The notes under the pieces were generated by a model. That model was not told the DNA's origin. It did not search any database and saw only the letters and a program-made list of their open reading frames with translations. The position numbers were made by a program, and so were the translations under genes. Of a stretch of 8,937 nucleotides of DNA, positions 1 through 6,779 are shown in pieces (position 1 is the first letter of the stretch; each line of letters opens with the position of its first letter). Source of the DNA: Kiritimatiellia bacterium (lineage in GTDB: Bacteria; Verrucomicrobiota; Kiritimatiellia; UBA8416; JABMPJ01); contig JAOZSS010000094.1 of NCBI GenBank assembly GCA_029939545.1, positions 1 through 8,937 of the forward strand. Reading direction: 5' to 3'.

Positions 1-312
1 CAACTGCTCAGTCTGTAACCGTTTGTCCAGCAAGCACTAAGCAGTTGGACTATGCTGGAACTCTCCGGGCTGATCCGTGCCCGGTACGCCGAATGCGACC
101 TCCATCTGAGCCGCCTGCCTCTCATTCTGACTCCTGAATTCTGACTCCTTTGCTGGGGCAAACAGAATATGGCATCACCATCTCGCGCTGCTCGCATTGA
201 CCCGTTTTGCATCGCAGAATGCTCTGCAAGCAGCATTTCTCGTTTGCAATGACGGCGGGCTCACCGTAGCCTAGGAGGTGCAATCTGATGCATATTGGAA
301 AGGGAGGCTGTC
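1..312. other. Intergenic region upstream of the kinase, with short repeats
   Basis: No convincing gene is visible. An 8-bp inverted repeat (CAACTGCT at 1-8, AGCAGTTG at 40-47) begins at the window edge and may continue outside it. A short ATG-initiated frame at 52-144 (30 codons) has no ribosome binding site and is not continuous with a longer upstream frame. It could be a gene remnant, but I do not call it. A 12-bp direct repeat lies at 124-149. A strong Shine-Dalgarno sequence (AGGAGGTG, 273-280) precedes the small upstream ORF described separately. No clear promoter is seen. Confidence 0.5.
124..149. repeat. Two-copy short direct repeat ATTCTGACTCCT, 14-bp period
   Basis: ATTCTGACTCCT occurs perfectly at 124-135 and again at 138-149, separated by GA. 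It lies in non-coding DNA and is a short tandem repeat. Only two units are present, so a functional role cannot be inferred from this window. Confidence 0.7.
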
Positions 313-362
313 ATGCACCAAGGAATGTTTGTGAAGCCCAAGAGCAAACGGGCCTTGCTTGA
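288..362 (+). other. Possible upstream ORF (24 codons) overlapping the kinase start
   Basis: An ATG at 288 sits 7 nt after the strong Shine-Dalgarno sequence AGGAGGTG (273-280) and opens a 24-codon frame (MHIGKGGCHAPRN...) ending with TGA at 360-362. It overlaps the beginning of the histidine kinase in a different frame. Its ribosome binding site is better than that of the kinase. It could be a leader whose translation modulates kinase synthesis, or the ATG may be accidental. No homologue is recognised and the peptide has no membrane or signal character. Confidence 0.3.
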
Positions 363-1683
363 TCTGTGTCTCTCTCTTGGCATCGCTGCAACACTCGCGA
401 TTCTGAATGTTGCGATGACTTTTTCGAGTGGGCTGCACACGTTTTTCAGTGTGACGAAAGAGATCCATGTAACGGAACTCTTGATCAACCTGCTCTTTTT
501 CTGGCTGCTCGTGTTGCTCGTGGTTGCGTTCCGGCGGTGGCGTTCGGCATCTGCATCACGCTCGGACCTCGAGGCGATTGTTTCGAGTATCAGCCCGGAC
601 GCACTCCTGGTTGTGCTGCCCAACCGCGACATCATGATGTGTAACGCATCGGTCGAGCGCATGTTCGGCTATCATCCCGAAGAAGTCGTGGGCAGCAAGA
701 GCGAGTTACTTTACTTCGATCGTCGCGTCAGTCGCGACCGTCCGCGCGAAATTTACGACGCCTTGGAGAAGGATGGTTTCCACATCGGAGAAGCACAGGG
801 CAAGCGACGGGATGGTGAAACGTTTCCGCTCGAGATTATCGCGGGTGAGATTGGTGGTCGGTCGGGTGCCGTACTGTTGTTGCGGGATATCACGGAACGG
901 AAACAGTCGGTCGAGCGGCGTGAGCAGCTCCAGCGGCGTATCCAGTTGCAGCAGAAGATGGAGAGCCTGGGGCTACTCGCGGGCGGCGTGGCGCACGACT
1001 TCAAGAACCTGTTGGCTGTGATCCAGGGCAACGCCGAGATCATGCAGCGGCATATCCAAAAGGACGATGAGAACCAGGAGCAGCTGGGCGCAGTCCTTGC
1101 GGCCACTGAACGCGCCTCGGCGCTCTGTCGCCAGATGCTGGCCTACTCGGGCGATGCCGAGTTCTCTATTGAACCGTTGGACTTGTCGGAAATCGTCAGC
1201 CGGACGTGCCGCCTCATGGGGGTGTCGCTCGGAAGCAAGGTGTCGATGCATTGCCACTTGGACGAAAAGCTGCCCGTTGTGCGCGGGGATACAACGCAGA
1301 TCCAGCAGATTGTCATGAACCTGCTGATCAACGCATCGGAGGCGATCGGCGACGAGGCCGGCCACGTAACGGTCACCACTGTCGTGCGCGATCTTCAGGA
1401 GGACTACCTCGAGCGCGGGGCTGTGGATGAGCACCTTCCCTCGGGGACCTATGTCTGTCTCGATGTGAAAGATACAGGCGCGGGCATCGACGAGAAGGTG
1501 CGTGCGCGCATCTTCGATCCGTTCTTCTCGACCAAAACGGATGGACGCGGGCTCGGGTTGGCGTCTGTAATCGGGATCGTGCGTGCCCACAATGGTACCA
1601 TTATTGTCAGCAGTGAAGTGGGCAGCGGCACGACATTCTCGGTCGTTTTCCCCTGCGAGCGATCAACTGTGCCGTTGTCATAA
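313..1683 (+). CDS. Membrane-anchored PAS-domain sensor histidine kinase
   Basis: Sensor kinase of a two-component system: it should autophosphorylate on histidine and pass the phosphate to a response regulator that is not in this window. Residues from the ATG at 313 (456 aa): two hydrophobic segments at about 14-41 and 55-73 with a short exposed loop between; a PAS domain at about 85-195 ending in the typical LLLRDITERK; a HisKA domain with the H-box GGVAHDFKNLL, phospho-acceptor His228; and an ATPase domain with N-box NLLINASEAI (Asn336/Asn340), G1 DTGAGI (Asp387), F-box FDPFFSTK and G2 GRGLGLA (411-417). The HDFKN variant belongs to the HDFNN-type kinases related to NtrB and many hybrid kinases, but no receiver domain follows. 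I chose ATG 313 because GGGAGG lies 5 nt upstream; a TTG at 295 is in frame but poorly placed. The signal sensed is unknown. Confidence 0.93.
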   Translation: MHQGMFVKPKSKRALLDLCLSLGIAATLAILNVAMTFSSGLHTFFSVTKEIHVTELLINLLFFWLLVLLVVAFRRWRSASASRSDLEAIVSSISPDALLVVLPNRDIMMCNASVERMFGYHPEEVVGSKSELLYFDRRVSRDRPREIYDALEKDGFHIGEAQGKRRDGETFPLEIIAGEIGGRSGAVLLLRDITERKQSVERREQLQRRIQLQQKMESLGLLAGGVAHDFKNLLAVIQGNAEIMQRHIQKDDENQEQLGAVLAATERASALCRQMLAYSGDAEFSIEPLDLSEIVSRTCRLMGVSLGSKVSMHCHLDEKLPVVRGDTTQIQQIVMNLLINASEAIGDEAGHVTVTTVVRDLQEDYLERGAVDEHLPSGTYVCLDVKDTGAGIDEKVRARIFDPFFSTKTDGRGLGLASVIGIVRAHNGTIIVSSEVGSGTTFSVVFPCERSTVPLS

Positions 1684-1695
1684 CCGCCGGATCGA

Positions 1696-2127
1696 TCAAT
1701 GACCGCCCGTGGAGCCGAAGCCGCCGTCGCCGCGCCGGGTCTCTGAAAGCGCTGCCGCCTCCACCACGTCGACGCGGAGCACCGGTTGGATGACCATCTG
1801 GGCGATGCGCATGCCTTTCTCGATCCGGTAGGGCGCGGACCCGTGGTTCACGAGGATGACGCCGATCTCACCACGGTATCCCTCGTCGATCGTTCCGGGG
1901 GTGTTTAGAACGGTAACACCGTGTTTCAGGGCCAGGCCGCTTCGCGGTCGTACCTGGGCTTCCGTACCCGGGGGCAGGGCCATGGCGATGCCCGTGCGGA
2001 CCATGCCTGATTGGCCGGGCTCCAGCAGCAGGTCTTCGTTGGCATGCAGGTCCATGCCGGCATCACCGGGGTGTGCGTACACCGGTAGCGCCGCATCCGG
2101 CGTCAGTCGTTTCACTTCAAGTTGCAT
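1696..2127 (-). CDS. dut: Deoxyuridine 5'-triphosphate nucleotidohydrolase (dUTPase)
   Basis: Hydrolyses dUTP to dUMP and pyrophosphate, keeping uracil out of DNA and supplying dUMP for thymidylate synthesis; a cytosolic homotrimer in this family. At 143 aa the protein has normal length and all five family motifs: PGDAGMDL (20-27), RPRSGLA (60-66), NTPGTIDEGYRGEI (75-88, with catalytic Asp81 and the uracil-stacking Tyr84), RIAQMVIQP (107-115) and the glycine-rich C-terminal arm RGDGGFGSTGG (132-142), which closes over the nucleotide. It is therefore intact and probably active. It converges on the histidine kinase (12 bp between stop codons) and diverges from ptsP with only 29 bp between the start codons. 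No Shine-Dalgarno sequence is evident before its ATG, so a leaderless or weakly initiated mRNA is possible. Confidence 0.97.
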   Translation of the reverse strand: MQLEVKRLTPDAALPVYAHPGDAGMDLHANEDLLLEPGQSGMVRTGIAMALPPGTEAQVRPRSGLALKHGVTVLNTPGTIDEGYRGEIGVILVNHGSAPYRIEKGMRIAQMVIQPVLRVDVVEAAALSETRRGDGGFGSTGGH

Positions 2128-2156
2128 GGCGAGGGATTAAACCATATCGTGAGGTC
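2128..2156. promoter_or_regulatory. 29-bp divergent intergenic region between dut and ptsP
   Basis: Only 29 bp separate the start codons of two divergent genes, too little for two complete back-to-back promoters. At least one promoter must overlap coding sequence, or both transcripts must be nearly leaderless. No consensus -35/-10 pair is visible. GAGGG (2131-2135) is too far from the ptsP start and GAGG (2151-2154) is very close to it. Confidence 0.4.
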
Positions 2157-3968
2157 ATGGCCAAGCGTAAGGATACGGTTGAACGGATTTGCACCATCGC
2201 GGAACTCTCCTCCATGTTCGAGGAGAGCCACAGCCTGCGCGAGATCCGCGGAGAGTCCCCTCGCAAGCGGGGTGGGACGCAGGGGTTGTATTGCGGAAGG
2301 TCCGTGTCGCCCGGCGTGGCGCATGGCCCCGTCTCGATCTTGGACTCCCATGGTCGTGGCGGCGAACGACTCGAAGTTCCGGCTGGTACCGGTGGCGACA
2401 CGGTGGCGTTTCACGATGCGTTGCGACGGTCTGAATCCCAGCTCGTGGTGCTGCAGCGGGAGACGGAGGAATTGCTGGGACACGAAGTGTCGATGATCTT
2501 CAGTGCGCAGCAACTCCTCCTGCGTGACGAGCAAATCGAGGGCGAGATGCTGCGGCGCATCGAGAGTGGCCACGATGCCGCTGTGGCCATTGTCGACGTG
2601 TTGAATGGCTGTATCGATCAGTTTGCCGCCAGCGACACGGAGATGCTCCGCGAGAAGGTGCATGATCTCAAGGATCTCGGCCACCGCATGCTGCAGAATC
2701 TGTCGGCAGATTCGGATGACGCCCAAGCCGACTACCGTGGGCATATCGTGATCAGTGCTGACCTGTTGCCGTCCGACGTGGTCAAGCTGGTGGCCCAGCA
2801 CGCCGGTGGACTCGTGATGGTGGGTGGCGGCGTCAACTCGCATGCCTCGATCCTGGCGCGTGCATTGGGCATTCCGCTTGTGATCATCGAGAACGATGAG
2901 GTGCTGGAGATCGCTGAAGAGAGCGATGTGCTTTTGGATGGTGTCGAGGGGCGCCTTCTCGTGGTGCCGGATACTGACTATATCGAGTCATATAGAGCCC
3001 TGCTGGACGCCGATGGCTCCCGACCGGAGGAACCGGCCCGGCATGCCACCACGTCAACACGTGATGGCACACGGGTTACACTCCTGGCCAACATCAACCT
3101 CATGGGTGAGGTGGCGCTGGCGTGGCAGAATGGAGCCGAGGGGATCGGGCTTTACCGCAGCGAGTTTCCCTTCCTTATAAGAAACGACTTCCCGTCCGAG
3201 GAAGAGCAGTTCCTGATCTATCGCAGTATCCTGGATGCATCGGGCGACCGAGACGTCGTCTTTCGGACCCTGGATATCGGAGCGGATAAGTTCCTTCCCT
3301 ATGTACCCGCCTGGAACGAGGCCAACCCGGCCCTTGGGTTGCGCTCGATCCGCTTTTCGCTCAAGAACCGGCCTGTCTTCGCGCAGCAGCTGCGCGCGAT
3401 GCTGCGGGCCGGTGAGGGACGGCCCCTCAAGATCATGTTCCCGCTGGTATCCTCGCTGGAGGAATTGCGTGCAGCCAAGGTGTGTGTCGCGGAAAGTATT
3501 GGGGATCTGCAGGATGAAAGAACCGCCTGCAACTGCGCGCCGGATCTGGGCATCATGATTGAGAGTCCTGCCGCGGTGGAACTGGCCGACGCTCTGGCCC
3601 GGGAGTCCGACTTTTTCTCCATCGGAACGAACGACCTTGTGCAGTATCTGCTCGCCGTTGATCGGACCAATGAGCACGTGGCCGATCTCTATATTGATCA
3701 CCATCCGGTGGTCCTTCGGGCGATCAAGAAAGTTCTGGATGCCGCCCAGGCGGCATCCATTTCCGTGTCGGTGTGTGGCGAAATGGCTGCGAACGAAAAG
3801 GTGCTTCCGGTCCTGGTAGGGATGGGCCTGCGTTCGATCAGTATCGAGCCGCGCAGCATCGGCCGCGTCCAGGCCGCCATCATGAGAATCGACCTCACGG
3901 AAGCCGAACCCAAGGCCGCCAAGATCCTGCAATCCAACGAAATCGCCGCCACCCATGCCCTCCTTTGA
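2157..3968 (+). CDS. ptsP: Phosphoenolpyruvate-protein phosphotransferase (Enzyme I, PtsP/PtsI type)
   Basis: Enzyme I of a phosphotransferase system: takes phosphate from phosphoenolpyruvate onto a histidine and gives it to HPr or NPr. Residues from ATG 2157 (603 aa): an N-terminal extension of about 45 residues without recognised domain; the N-terminal Enzyme I region starting at YCGRSVSPGVAHGPV; the phosphohistidine loop GGGVNSHASILARALG with His229; and the PEP-binding barrel with GLYRSEF (Arg334), RTLDIGADK (Arg370), IMIESPAAVELAD (Glu469), GTNDLVQY (Asp493) and the catalytic cysteine in VCGEMA (Cys540). The segments GLYRSEFPFL and FPSEEEQFLIYR resemble PtsP, the nitrogen-type Enzyme I, but the GAF domain of classical PtsP is absent. 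No HPr, NPr or EII gene is nearby. A GTG at 2073 would extend the frame inside dut and is unlikely. GTGAGG before ATG 2157 has unusually short spacing (2 nt), so the exact start is less sure than the identity. Confidence 0.93.
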   Translation: MAKRKDTVERICTIAELSSMFEESHSLREIRGESPRKRGGTQGLYCGRSVSPGVAHGPVSILDSHGRGGERLEVPAGTGGDTVAFHDALRRSESQLVVLQRETEELLGHEVSMIFSAQQLLLRDEQIEGEMLRRIESGHDAAVAIVDVLNGCIDQFAASDTEMLREKVHDLKDLGHRMLQNLSADSDDAQADYRGHIVISADLLPSDVVKLVAQHAGGLVMVGGGVNSHASILARALGIPLVIIENDEVLEIAEESDVLLDGVEGRLLVVPDTDYIESYRALLDADGSRPEEPARHATTSTRDGTRVTLLANINLMGEVALAWQNGAEGIGLYRSEFPFLIRNDFPSEEEQFLIYRSILDASGDRDVVFRTLDIGADKFLPYVPAWNEANPALGLRSIRFSLKNRPVFAQQLRAMLRAGEGRPLKIMFPLVSSLEELRAAKVCVAESIGDLQDERTACNCAPDLGIMIESPAAVELADALARESDFFSIGTNDLVQYLLAVDRTNEHVADLYIDHHPVVLRAIKKVLDAAQAASISVSVCGEMAANEKVLPVLVGMGLRSISIEPRSIGRVQAAIMRIDLTEAEPKAAKILQSNEIAATHALL

Positions 3969-3989
3969 GCGTGTAGGGTAGAGTGTAGG

Positions 3990-4025
3990 GCCGCACCCCG
4001 CCACAGGCGGGCAAGCGTGTGCGGC
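3990..4025. terminator. Bulged hairpin after ptsP, possible terminator
   Basis: GCCGCAC (3990-3996) pairs with GTGCGGC (4019-4025), and directly inside it CCCGCC (3997-4002) pairs with GGCGGG (4006-4011) around a 3-nt loop, leaving a 7-nt bulge at 4012-4018. This gives 13 G+C-rich pairs, 20-60 nt after the ptsP stop. No T-run follows, so it could be a factor-dependent terminator, an mRNA-stabilising structure or a small palindromic repeat rather than a classical intrinsic terminator. Confidence 0.5.
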
Positions 4026-4116
4026 ATGGCATTCTGCGAATATTTGGAGTTCCGCTACGCGCCGCCCTGCGATACAGTGCGATGGCTTTTTTGAGGAACT
4101 TGGAGGCGGATGATAC

Positions 4117-5133
4117 ATGAGTGAGTTTGAGACAGGTCGCCTGCTGGGCGGCGATGCCGAGGTGTTGAGGCGTTCCGTGGCCGAGTTCCATGCGCTACCG
4201 GTCGACCTTGAGATGCAATGGGGCGCGACCTCAGGCATGCCTGCACAGACCACCACGCTCAAGAGTGCCTTTTCCGTTACCGGCCCCGGTACGTTTTTTG
4301 GGCGCGCTCATCGAACCTTGACCTTCGAACCGACCGACCGCGATGGCTGGTGGTTCGACCGCGTCGACCGGAAACACGAGCTACCCATTCACGTTTCGAT
4401 CGAAAACGTGTGGAATACCATACGTAACATTGTGTTGCGCAGCGGGTCGCCGCACAACTACATGCGACTGGTCGAGCACATCATCGCGCTCAAGGTAGGG
4501 ATGGGCCTCGACAATGTCATGATCCGCATGGACTCGGGTGATCCGCCGTTGTTTGACCGCGCCAGCATGGACCTGGTCGACAATGTGGATCGCGTCGGGC
4601 TTTCCTTGACTGACACGCCCGCCCGCTTCGTAGCGGTGAAAGAGCCCGTTACGATCGTGAGCAAGAGCGGGCGATTTCTAACGATCCTGCCGCCGGAGAA
4701 TGGCCGGCGCGAGTTGGATGTCGACTGTGCCATTGCTTTCAACTCCGCGATCCGAAAGCAACGAATTCGGTTCACGGTCATCCCCGATACCTTCCGGCAC
4801 GCGGCCGTTGCACGTACGAATGCCACGTTCCTCGTGATGCTCTACAGCAAGACGGTCGGCAAACTCTTTGCCGATACTCGCAACATGGGTTATACGCTGC
4901 AGAATGTACTCGTGGCCGGGCTGTGGAGCTACTTCAACAAGCCGCGCCTGGTGCACGAAGGCAAGGCGCTGGAAGCGATCTGGCATCGCGCCACGCTCGA
5001 TCTGCTCGCCGCCGTGGCGCTGATCGATCGTGGTCGTCTTGTCGGTCGGATCATTTCCTACAAGGCCGGACACGGCCTCGACTGCGACATGGTCCGCGAG
5101 CTCTACAACCGCGACATGCTCTGCAAGGCCTGA
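4117..5133 (+). CDS. LpxC-family protein (UDP-3-O-acyl-GlcNAc deacetylase homologue), divergent
   Basis: LpxC carries out the committed zinc-dependent deacetylation of lipid A synthesis. This 338-aa protein (E. coli LpxC is 305) keeps the fold signature: QTTTLKSAFSVTGPGTFFG near residue 45, LVEHIIALKVGMGLDN (118-133) matching the VEHLLAAL...GIDN motif with zinc-ligand His121 and Glu120, an ARTNATF segment (232-238) in place of ARTFGF, and a C-terminal YKAGHGL with His319. The middle zinc motif differs: LpxC has HKxxDxxGD, whereas here WHRATLDLLAAV gives His290 and Asp295 spaced five apart instead of four, and the GD is lost. It may be a diverged enzyme, a paralogue with another substrate or an inactive homologue. 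GGAGG lies 10 nt before the ATG. It follows ptsP in the same direction after 148 bp, probably as its own transcription unit. The family call is fairly sure; the activity is not. Confidence 0.78.
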   Translation: MSEFETGRLLGGDAEVLRRSVAEFHALPVDLEMQWGATSGMPAQTTTLKSAFSVTGPGTFFGRAHRTLTFEPTDRDGWWFDRVDRKHELPIHVSIENVWNTIRNIVLRSGSPHNYMRLVEHIIALKVGMGLDNVMIRMDSGDPPLFDRASMDLVDNVDRVGLSLTDTPARFVAVKEPVTIVSKSGRFLTILPPENGRRELDVDCAIAFNSAIRKQRIRFTVIPDTFRHAAVARTNATFLVMLYSKTVGKLFADTRNMGYTLQNVLVAGLWSYFNKPRLVHEGKALEAIWHRATLDLLAAVALIDRGRLVGRIISYKAGHGLDCDMVRELYNRDMLCKA

Positions 5134-5452
5134 GCGCCTTCACAGTGTTCGTAGCCGAGTCGCTGCTCTGGCATGAGGGGCCATAGGGCACAATCCGTAG
5201 ATTCGGATGAATGGATAGCGCCAATCACCGCAAAAAGCGGAAGGAACTATTACAATTTACACCCATCTCTGTATGTTCCTCAATTAAAGCTCCTTAGGAA
5301 AGAAGCAGGAACACCTACACGATGACAGGCACCACAATCACGGCCTATCTGGCGTGCCGCGGTGCATTTTGAGCCCTCACTTTCCCCGCTTGAGTTTCCT
5401 GTTGGTTCTGGTAGCCTTTGCTTCTGATTTAACGCCCGCCCTTTTTCATGCC
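5134..5452. other. Intergenic region between the LpxC-like gene and the first repeat
   Basis: This stretch of about 320 bp is more AT-rich than the flanking genes and holds no convincing gene. A 28-codon frame at 5211-5297 (MDSANHRKKRKELL...) lacks a ribosome binding site and is not called. Small hairpins are present, ATCCG/CGGAT (5193-5208) and CCGC-AAAAA-GCGG (5228-5240), but neither has a T-run. No promoter consensus is evident. Confidence 0.4.
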
Positions 5453-5679
5453 CTAAATAGAGCCTGTTCAAAAAGGGATAGCGAAAAATTTTGTGCGGGA
5501 AACCGCGGAAACAGGGGGGGATGGGAATGGAGGAGTGGAGGAATAGTGGAAGAAGGGAGAGAGAACTCCGCCTCTTTCCGGTCAGGTCTCCCAGCATTCC
5601 AACATTCCAATACTCCACGTTGTGCTGCCATTTTTGCATGAGACTGGCCGCGCAACCTTTTCGGATACCATCTAAATAG
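5453..5679 (+). mobile_element. MITE-like quasi-palindromic repeat, copy 1, with flanking 8-bp direct repeats
   Basis: The body spans about 5461-5671 and is bounded by the perfect direct repeat CTAAATAG (5453-5460 and 5672-5679), which looks like a target-site duplication. The ends are imperfect inverted repeats (about 13 of 25 positions, including AAAAGG/CCTTTT). Inside are GGGAGA (5555-5560) and TCTCCC (5587-5592), which can pair to form a hairpin. It is the same family as the copy at 6776-7007: 5540-5580 and 5587-5666 are base-for-base identical to 6870-6910 and 6916-6995. No credible protein is encoded, so this is a non-autonomous element. It ends 23 bp before the serC start, so it forms part of the serC upstream region. 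Confidence 0.8.
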
Positions 5680-5702
5680 ACTCAACGAGAGGGAAACTAA
5701 TC

Positions 5703-6779
5703 ATGGCACGTTGCTATAACTTCTGCGCAGGCCCCGCGACGCTTCCGCAGGCTGTTCTTGAAACCGCTCGCGACGAGCTGGTTGACTATCAGAATTCCGG
5801 TATGTCCATCATGGAGAGCAGTCATCGTGGCAAACAGTATGCCGCCGTCCATGAAGAGGCCGAGGCCAACATCCGTGAGCTGATGGGCGTCTCCGACGAC
5901 TACGCGGTCCTGTTCTTGCAGGGCGGCGCCAGCACTCAGTTTGCCTATATCCCGATCAACCTGCTGGGCGAAGGTCAGACCGCTGACTACACGAATTCAG
6001 GCGCTTGGGCCGCCAAGGCGATTAAAGAAGCTAAGCTGATTGGTAACGTCAATATTGCCGCCGACTGTGGCGCTGAGATCCCGACGCGCGTGCCGTCGCA
6101 GGAAGAGCTGCAGCTCACCGACGGTGGCGCTTACTTGCATATCACCTCCAATGAGACCATCTCGGGTGCCCAGTGGAAAACCTACCCCACGGTTGACGCT
6201 CCGCTCGTGGCGGATATGTCGTCTGACATTCTTTCGCGTCCGGTCGATGTCAATCAGTTCGGATTGATCTATGCCGGTCTACAGAAAAACCTGGGCCCCT
6301 CGGGCGCAGCACTTGTGATTATTCGCAAGGAGTTGGCTGAGCGGGTTCCCGCCAGCACTCCCTCGATGTTCAAGTATGCCACCCATATCGCTCAGGGCTC
6401 GATGTTCAACACGCCGCCCTGTTTCTCGATCTATATTCTTAACCTCGTAACCCGTTGGATCAAAGCGCAGGGCGCTCAGACGATCTTCGATCAGAACGTG
6501 AGCAAAGCGGCGACACTCTATGGCGCTATTGATGCCGACGACTTCTATAGCGGTACGGCCGTCACAGACTGTCGGTCCGATATGAACGTGACGTGGCGTC
6601 TTCCGAGCGAGGCGCTCGAAGCCGAGTTCATCAAGCAGGCGGAGGCACAGGGCTTCAAGGGCCTCAAAGGCCATCGCTCGGTAGGCGGCATTCGCGCCAG
6701 CATTTACAACGCCTTCCCCGCCGAAGGTGTTGACGCCCTTGTCGCCTTTATGAAAGACTTCGGACTGAAGAACGGCTAA
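5703..6779 (+). CDS. serC: Phosphoserine aminotransferase
   Basis: PLP-dependent class V aminotransferase that converts 3-phosphohydroxypyruvate and glutamate to 3-phosphoserine, the second step of serine synthesis. In bacteria making PLP by the DXP-dependent route it also acts on 4-phosphohydroxythreonine. The 358-aa length matches the family (E. coli 362). Visible signatures are the N-terminal NFCAGPATLP, GMSIMESSHRG, LFLQGGASTQFA (phosphate binding), the PLP lysine Lys195 in GLIYAGLQKNLGPSG, a central HITSNETISG segment and the C-terminal GHRSVGGIRASIYNA. GAGAGGG ends 9 nt before the ATG. No serA or other serine gene adjoins it. Instead the gene is bracketed by two same-orientation copies of a mobile repeat, and its TAA stop lies inside the direct repeat that flanks the downstream copy. 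The coding sequence is intact. Confidence 0.97.
   Translation: MARCYNFCAGPATLPQAVLETARDELVDYQNSGMSIMESSHRGKQYAAVHEEAEANIRELMGVSDDYAVLFLQGGASTQFAYIPINLLGEGQTADYTNSGAWAAKAIKEAKLIGNVNIAADCGAEIPTRVPSQEELQLTDGGAYLHITSNETISGAQWKTYPTVDAPLVADMSSDILSRPVDVNQFGLIYAGLQKNLGPSGAALVIIRKELAERVPASTPSMFKYATHIAQGSMFNTPPCFSIYILNLVTRWIKAQGAQTIFDQNVSKAATLYGAIDADDFYSGTAVTDCRSDMNVTWRLPSEALEAEFIKQAEAQGFKGLKGHRSVGGIRASIYNAFPAEGVDALVAFMKDFGLKNG

Noticed and set aside
973..1590. 205-aa minus-strand frame
   Set aside because: Shadow of the histidine kinase catalytic region; no family motifs.
2112..2843. 243-aa minus-strand frame
   Set aside because: Opposite the N-terminal half of ptsP and into the dut start; histidine-rich composition typical of antisense reading, no motif.
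3054..4262. 402-aa minus-strand frame
   Set aside because: It lies opposite ptsP and the start of the LpxC-like gene, both with clear family motifs. The antisense reading has no recognisable domain and reflects high GC content.
5280..5685. Several 79-119 aa frames over repeat copy 1
   Set aside because: Similar peptides appear from copy 2 (6748-7035) only because the DNA is repeated; the frames break and change length between copies, so the repeat is conserved as DNA rather than protein.
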